NCBI GenBank assembly: GCA_026388915.1
Contig: JAPLIW010000420.1
Span: forward strand, 1-9,138
Length of the DNA stretch: 9,138 bases
DNA from: Deltaproteobacteria bacterium
GTDB lineage: Bacteria; Desulfobacterota; SM23-61
Direction of reading: 5' to 3'
Shown: one piece after another, positions 6,831 to 9,138 of the stretch
Layout of the letters: every line of letters begins with the position of its first letter
Numbering within the stretch: position 1 is the stretch's first letter
Translations under genes and position numbers: made by a program
The notes under the pieces: model-generated
Database searches by the model: none
Told to the model about the DNA's origin: nothing
The model's input: the letters and a program-made list of their open reading frames with translations, nothing else

Positions 6831-7052
6831 TACGAACTCCGAACTTTTTTGGACTTGGATTGACTTGATTCCCCTTCCGATGGAAGGGAAGATGTAATCC
6901 CCCCCCCTTTAAAAAAGGGAGCGGGGGAAATTTCTTAAAGTTACCTGGCCCAAGGTAAATCATTTTTTATGGCTGAATTTTTTCGACGGTTCGAGTCTGA
7001 TGGTGCGTTTATGAATGATGAAATCGGAATAAGCCAAAAAGCAGGTTATTTT

Positions 7053-7133
7053 GTCATTCCGGCGAAAGCAGTAATCCAGCTCTTTCCACCCGCTATTAGC
7101 TCCCTGGACTCCGATTTTCACCGGAGGTACGAC
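7053..7133. repeat. Inverted REP pair, MITE-like element
   Basis: A copy of the GTCATTCCGGCG repeat (7053-7079, degenerate in its second arm) faces an inverted copy (7104-7133, CTGGACTCCG...CCGGAGGTACGAC). They enclose 24 bases, giving an 81-bp unit with terminal inverted repeats. The same two sequences occur at 6639-6719 in the opposite mutual arrangement. No target-site duplication was recognised. Confidence 0.55.
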
Positions 7134-7255
7134 TTTTTACGAGACCATCATGAATGGCTTGCTTAGACATGCTTTCATGTGGAGTTCCCCATATCGGGAA
7201 ACCTCGGAGCCGATGCCGTGGATCCTCGAAGGTTCTGGAGTCCGTTCACCACTAA

Positions 7256-7273
7256 TAGGGAATGGACTCCATA
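7256..7273 (+). promoter_or_regulatory. TATGGA-N6-TCCATA dyad (site D)
   Basis: TAGGGA-ATGGAC-TCCATA has one mismatch to the perfect dyad and ends about 95 bases upstream of the sigma-54 promoter at 7369, matching the distance seen for site C. A smaller inverted repeat, ATGGA-C-TCCAT, lies inside it. An 8-bp hairpin TTTACAGG/CCTGTAAA (7280-7287/7292-7299) separates dyad and promoter. Confidence 0.48.
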
Positions 7274-7368
7274 GCTACCTTTACAGGGCTTCCTGTAAAA
7301 GAAAAAGCCATTTTTACATTTCACTGTCCTTTTCATGACTTACTCGTAGAGTGAAAAATTTCCCCTCT

Positions 7369-7384
7369 TGGCACGGATTTCGCT
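7369..7384 (+). promoter_or_regulatory. Sigma-54 promoter reading into the small-gene and pilin genes
   Basis: TGGCACGGATTTCGCT differs from the tadZ promoter core (3464) at a single base and has the correct GG-N10-GC spacing. Upstream context (a TTTC-CCCT-type run) and downstream context (TATTA) are similar too, suggesting duplication or strong selection. The predicted start is near 7395. It may transcribe the two small genes and, in the absence of a clear later promoter, the flp genes and tadV. Confidence 0.7.
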
Positions 7385-7429
7385 ATTAGAGGGACAAATC
7401 ATTTGGAAGAAAATTACGGTGTCTTAAAA

Positions 7430-7693
7430 ATGGCCAACTGGTGGAAATGCAAAGTAGTCAAACCCTCAATGATGATCCCCTTCTCCACGGGAGAAGTGAT
7501 CTTTGCCAAGAACGGGGATGAATACATTACCCTGTTCGACGGCCGGCAGGAGACCCGGATCCCCAAGGGCGCTTTGAAGTACCTCCAACTGGTAGCCCGT
7601 ATGCAAAACCCGGATTCGAACCAGATTCAACATAATTACGATCACGAAAAGGATGCCCAGGCTGCCTGGGATCATCGAGATGTAATGGGGTAA
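7430..7693 (+). CDS. Small protein of unknown function
   Basis: I do not recognise this family. From the ATG at 7430 it encodes 87 residues: an N-terminal MANWWKCKVVKPS segment, a central part rich in short beta-like stretches (GEVIFAKNGDEYITLFDG), a basic stretch (RIPKGALKYLQLVARM), and a polar, His- and Asp-rich tail. There is no signal peptide or membrane helix. The start is uncertain. A TTG at 7403 would add nine residues and has GAGGGA 8 bases upstream, but that ribosome site would lie at or before the predicted sigma-54 transcription start (about 7395). The ATG has a 35-base leader but no clear ribosome site. Its own sigma-54 promoter, of the same type as that of tadZ, argues for a role in the same regulon. 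Confidence 0.6.
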   Translation: MANWWKCKVVKPSMMIPFSTGEVIFAKNGDEYITLFDGRQETRIPKGALKYLQLVARMQNPDSNQIQHNYDHEKDAQAAWDHRDVMG

Positions 7694-7706
7694 GAAAGAA
7701 CCCCTC

Positions 7707-7841
7707 TTCCCCCCTCCCCCTCGGCAGGGGCCCCAATATTCCCCTCCTCCCTACGGGGCTCCGATTTTCCCCTCCCCCTCGACGGGGGAGGCCACCCAGT
7801 TTCCCCTCCCCCTTGATGGGGGAGGGGAAGGGTGGGGGTGA
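7707..7841. repeat. Tandem array of GC-rich palindromic units
   Basis: Four related units begin with TTCCCC at about 7707, 7739, 7767 and 7801 (spacing 32, 28 and 34 bases). The last is a perfect 12-bp hairpin, TTCCCCTCCCCC/GGGGGAGGGGAA (7801-7812/7818-7829), with loop TTGAT. The third pairs CTCCCCC/GGGGGAG (7772-7778/7784-7790) around TCGAC. The first two are shorter and more decayed. The array fills most of the gap between the two small genes and could affect transcript stability or read-through. It is also the kind of repeat that commonly decorates intergenic regions in this group. Confidence 0.65.
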
Positions 7842-7893
7842 GAATGGTCGGGTTGGAAATAGCGTTAAGAAAGAAGAACAAGGAAGATTTCTA

Positions 7894-8109
7894 ATGATCC
7901 AAACGATGCGAGTTATAGATTTCAAGGAAAGGCTCCGGGGGAATTATACCCCCCGGAAAATCTGTGCCTGGTGTCATAGAGTGATTTCAGAGGGAGGCTA
8001 CCCGGCGACCCACGGAATCTGTCCGGCGTGCGTGGAAAAGGAAATGCAGCGGTACTTGGGTGGAATAGGCATTCATGAAGAAGGGCCTTCGGAGAAAGAA
8101 TTCATCTGA
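7894..8109 (+). CDS. Small CxxC zinc-ribbon-like protein
   Basis: This encodes a 71-residue protein from the ATG at 7894, which has AAGGAAG (7880-7886) as ribosome site. An open frame extends back to 7813, but that part lies in the repeat array. The core is KICAWCHRVIS...GYPATHGICPACVEKEM: two CxxC pairs joined by a loop containing His just before the second pair. CAWC...HGICPxC modules are frequent in Desulfobacterota, often attached to response regulators, and probably bind zinc. Function is unknown. Its place between the sigma-54 promoter at 7369 and the pilin genes suggests co-transcription with them. Confidence 0.72.
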   Translation: MIQTMRVIDFKERLRGNYTPRKICAWCHRVISEGGYPATHGICPACVEKEMQRYLGGIGIHEEGPSEKEFI

Positions 8110-8111
8110 TC

Positions 8112-8168
8112 GGTGCGAGCTTCCGGGAAAGGATCCGCTGCTTCCCGGCAACCAACACCACTAGGCAG
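8112..8168 (+). promoter_or_regulatory. Candidate structured leader RNA upstream of the flp genes
   Basis: A perfect 7-bp hairpin CCGGGAA/TTCCCGG (8123-8129/8142-8148) is enclosed by GGTG/CACC (8112-8115/8156-8159). Four loop bases, CTGC (8138-8141), can pair with downstream GCAG (8165-8168), which would make a pseudoknot next to a purine-rich AAAGGAGGG (8171-8179). No T-tract follows, so it is not a terminator. I could not match it to a known riboswitch. The 8110-8271 interval otherwise holds only A-rich leader before the pilin ribosome site. Confidence 0.3.
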
Positions 8169-8271
8169 AGAAAGGAGGGATGGACGGGAAAGGAAACGGA
8201 GCAATCTAGTCAACCAACAATCAATTAAAAAATCTTAAAAAACCAAAAAACAAACAAGGAGAAAAAAACAA

Positions 8272-8442
8272 ATGAAGAAACTGATTCGCTTTTTCAAAGA
8301 AGAAGACGGCGTGACCGCCATCGAGTACGGCCTGATCGCTTCGCTGGTTGCAGTAGTGATTATTGCCGCTGTGACCCTCGTTGGCACTCAATTGTCAGGC
8401 GTGTTTAATTATGTTCAAACTCACCTGACCACCCCCACCTAA
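8272..8442 (+). CDS. flp: Flp-type (type IVb) pilin, major pilin candidate
   Basis: This is a 56-residue prepilin. It has a short basic leader (MKKLIRFFKEEDG), a predicted cleavage site after Gly13, and mature residues VTAIEYGLIA with the Flp-signature Glu18-Tyr19 (Glu at mature position 5), followed by one hydrophobic helix to about residue 38 and a short polar tail. TadV cleaves such precursors and the Tad machine polymerises them into adhesive Flp pili. AAGGAG lies 9 bases before the ATG after a long A-rich leader, favouring high translation. A terminator-like hairpin directly downstream would let this first pilin be made in excess over the genes that follow. The gene was identified by direct translation of the motif. 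Confidence 0.95.
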   Translation: MKKLIRFFKEEDGVTAIEYGLIASLVAVVIIAAVTLVGTQLSGVFNYVQTHLTTPT

Positions 8443-8455
8443 TAAACTAACAAGA

Positions 8456-8500
8456 GGGATACATGCTCCCAAAGGGCATGTATCCCAAATGAATTTTTTT
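8456..8500 (+). terminator. Intergenic terminator/attenuator between the two pilin genes
   Basis: GGGATACATGC (8456-8466) pairs perfectly with GCATGTATCCC (8476-8486) over 11 bp. A run of seven T (8494-8500) begins 7 bases after the stem. The offset T-run suggests partial rather than complete termination, and the stem could also protect the 3' end of the flp transcript. Confidence 0.65.
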
Positions 8501-8524
8501 CTGAACTAATTAAAAGGCCAATAA

Positions 8525-8689
8525 ATGCTTAAAAAAATTGCGCATTTCTTCACCTCTCAAAGAGGGGCAACATCAATTGAATATGCTCTAATTTCCAGCA
8601 TGATTTTTCTATCCATCGTTTTGGCGGTTTCCAATTTAGGCGCAACTGTAAGAACCCTTTTCGAATCCGTTGTCTCAGCCTTTCCTTAA
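8525..8689 (+). CDS. Second Flp-type pilin (minor pilin candidate)
   Basis: This is a 54-residue prepilin with the same plan as its neighbour: leader MLKKIAHFFTSQRG, predicted cleavage after Gly14, mature ATSIEYALIS with Glu19-Tyr20, then a hydrophobic helix. It differs clearly in the helix (SSMIFLSIVLAVSNLG) and tail (VRTLFESVVSAFP), and is more AT-rich in codon use than flp, so it is a diverged paralogue rather than a recent copy. AAAAGG (8512-8517) precedes the ATG. Lying behind a terminator-like hairpin, it is likely expressed less than the first pilin. Confidence 0.9.
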   Translation: MLKKIAHFFTSQRGATSIEYALISSMIFLSIVLAVSNLGATVRTLFESVVSAFP

Positions 8690-8710
8690 TTGGTTAAATT
8701 TGAGGGAAAG

Positions 8711-9138
8711 ATGCAGATGAACTATTTAGAACCTGTTCCATCCTTATTTTTAGCAACGGTTTTGCTAACGGGTGCCGCATGGGACCTTCGGTTTCATAGG
8801 ATCCCCAACTGGCTGACTTTCCCCGCGGCGGCGCTGGCCATTGCTTACCATACCGCTACTAACGGCTTTAGCGGGTTTCTTTTCAGCCTGGAAGGGATCG
8901 CGGTGGGCATTGCGATTCTGCTTCCTTTTTATCTATTGGGAGGAATGGGGGCCGGGGATGCCAAGCTGTTAGGAGCAATTGGCGGGGTCCTGGGGCCCAA
9001 AGGCGTGTTTCTCGCTTTTCTTTTCACCGCCCTGGTGGGGGGCATTTATGCCTTGGTTCTTCTTGCTTATCACGGGTTTCTGAAGAAAGCATTCCTTAGA
9101 TACCGAATCATGGTAAAAACCTTTTTATTAACCAGGAA
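8711..9138 (+). CDS. tadV: TadV/CpaA prepilin peptidase (A24 aspartic protease), 3'-truncated by the window
   Basis: The 142 visible residues show a polytopic membrane protein. Helix 1 (about 10-24) leads into WDLRFHRIPNW with the first catalytic Asp25. Further helices follow, and GGMGAGDAKLLGAIGG carries the second catalytic Asp83 in the GxGD motif. Two more hydrophobic segments lead to the window edge with no stop, so the gene continues beyond 9138. The family cleaves the leader peptides of Flp pilins and pseudopilins at the Gly-x site on the cytoplasmic face. GAGGGAAAG sits directly before ATG 8711, and a second ATG at 8717 has better spacing, so the start may be two codons later. It lies 21 bases after the second pilin gene, the usual order in tad operons. 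Confidence 0.93.
   Translation, partial: MQMNYLEPVPSLFLATVLLTGAAWDLRFHRIPNWLTFPAAALAIAYHTATNGFSGFLFSLEGIAVGIAILLPFYLLGGMGAGDAKLLGAIGGVLGPKGVFLAFLFTALVGGIYALVLLAYHGFLKKAFLRYRIMVKTFLLTR

Larger units (their letters stand above)
6455..7255 (+). other. Repeat-rich non-coding interval
   Basis: No convincing gene is found in these 800 bases. After the activator's stop come a CACAGAGG-type repeat segment with hairpin GCGGC-GGA-GCCGC (6490-6502) and a T-run (6513-6518) that may act as a weak terminator. A 14-base direct repeat AAATGCCTAAAATT occurs at 6545 and 6561. Then come the short palindromic repeats listed separately, and two further hairpins: CCCTTCC/GGAAGGG (6872-6878/6882-6888) and a C-run/G-run pair (about 6898-6928). 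The short open frames that cross this area run through the repeats and look fortuitous. Confidence 0.6.

Noticed and set aside
6634..6897. Open frame of 87 codons
   Set aside because: It is composed largely of REP-like repeats and palindromes (typical FRRKPESR-like translation of such repeats); not a gene.
6969..7338. Two short open frames (6969-7166 and 7150-7338)
   Set aside because: The first crosses the inverted repeat pair and the second crosses dyad D and a hairpin; neither has a convincing ribosome site or motif.
8180..8209. Possible nine-codon leader peptide after AAAGGAGGG
   Set aside because: The spacing between the purine-rich block and ATG is too short for a normal ribosome site, and the peptide shows no codon pattern suggesting attenuation.
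8110..8271. A second c-di-GMP riboswitch before flp
   Set aside because: Expected because of context, but the GCAAAGCC-type block and GNRA-capped helix are absent; only an unassigned fold is visible.

Overview
The window looks like a chromosomal segment of a Desulfobacterota-type (former Deltaproteobacteria) bacterium. This is inferred from the number of sigma-54 activators and -24/-12 promoters, a GEMM-I class riboswitch, CxxC...HGxCPxC small proteins, and abundant short palindromic intergenic repeats. No rRNA, tRNA, CRISPR or transposase gene is visible. The content is a regulatory and structural neighbourhood of a Tad/Flp pilus locus, all on the + strand and cut by the window end inside the prepilin peptidase gene.

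Layout. (1) 34-170: a GEMM-I type cyclic-dinucleotide riboswitch followed by an intrinsic-terminator hairpin, in front of a soluble histidine kinase gene (182-1085). The kinase is broken: a deletion removed the G1/D-box part of its ATPase domain and shifted the frame. (2) 1086-1684: a long non-coding stretch with a good sigma-54 promoter (1278) and a cluster of TATGGA/TCCATA dyads. (3) 1685-3109: an NtrC-type response regulator. (4) 3110-3508: hairpin, one dyad, then a sigma-54 promoter. (5) 3509-4714: a TadZ/CpaE-like ATPase. (6) 4715-5002: two dyads and a sigma-54 promoter. (7) 5003-6454: an unusual sigma-54 activator with PilZ, zinc-ribbon, AAA+ and Fis-type HTH parts. (8) 6455-7402: repeat-rich non-coding DNA ending in a dyad and a sigma-54 promoter. 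(9) 7430-8109: two small genes, an unrecognised protein and a CxxC-type zinc protein, separated by a GC-rich palindromic tandem array. (10) 8272-8689: two Flp pilin genes with a terminator-like hairpin between them. (11) 8711 to the end: TadV/CpaA prepilin peptidase.

How the parts may work together. Three sigma-54 promoters with almost identical 16-base cores (TGGCAYGRAWTTCGCT) precede tadZ, the PilZ activator and the small-gene/pilin unit. Upstream of each lies a dyad of the form TATGGA-N6-TCCATA, with the best copies clustered upstream of the response regulator gene. The simplest reading is a local sigma-54 regulon controlling Tad pilus production, driven by one or both activators encoded here. 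Cyclic di-GMP would enter twice: through the riboswitch before the kinase and through the PilZ domain of the second activator. The promoter, dyad and domain patterns are seen in the sequence; the wiring is inference.
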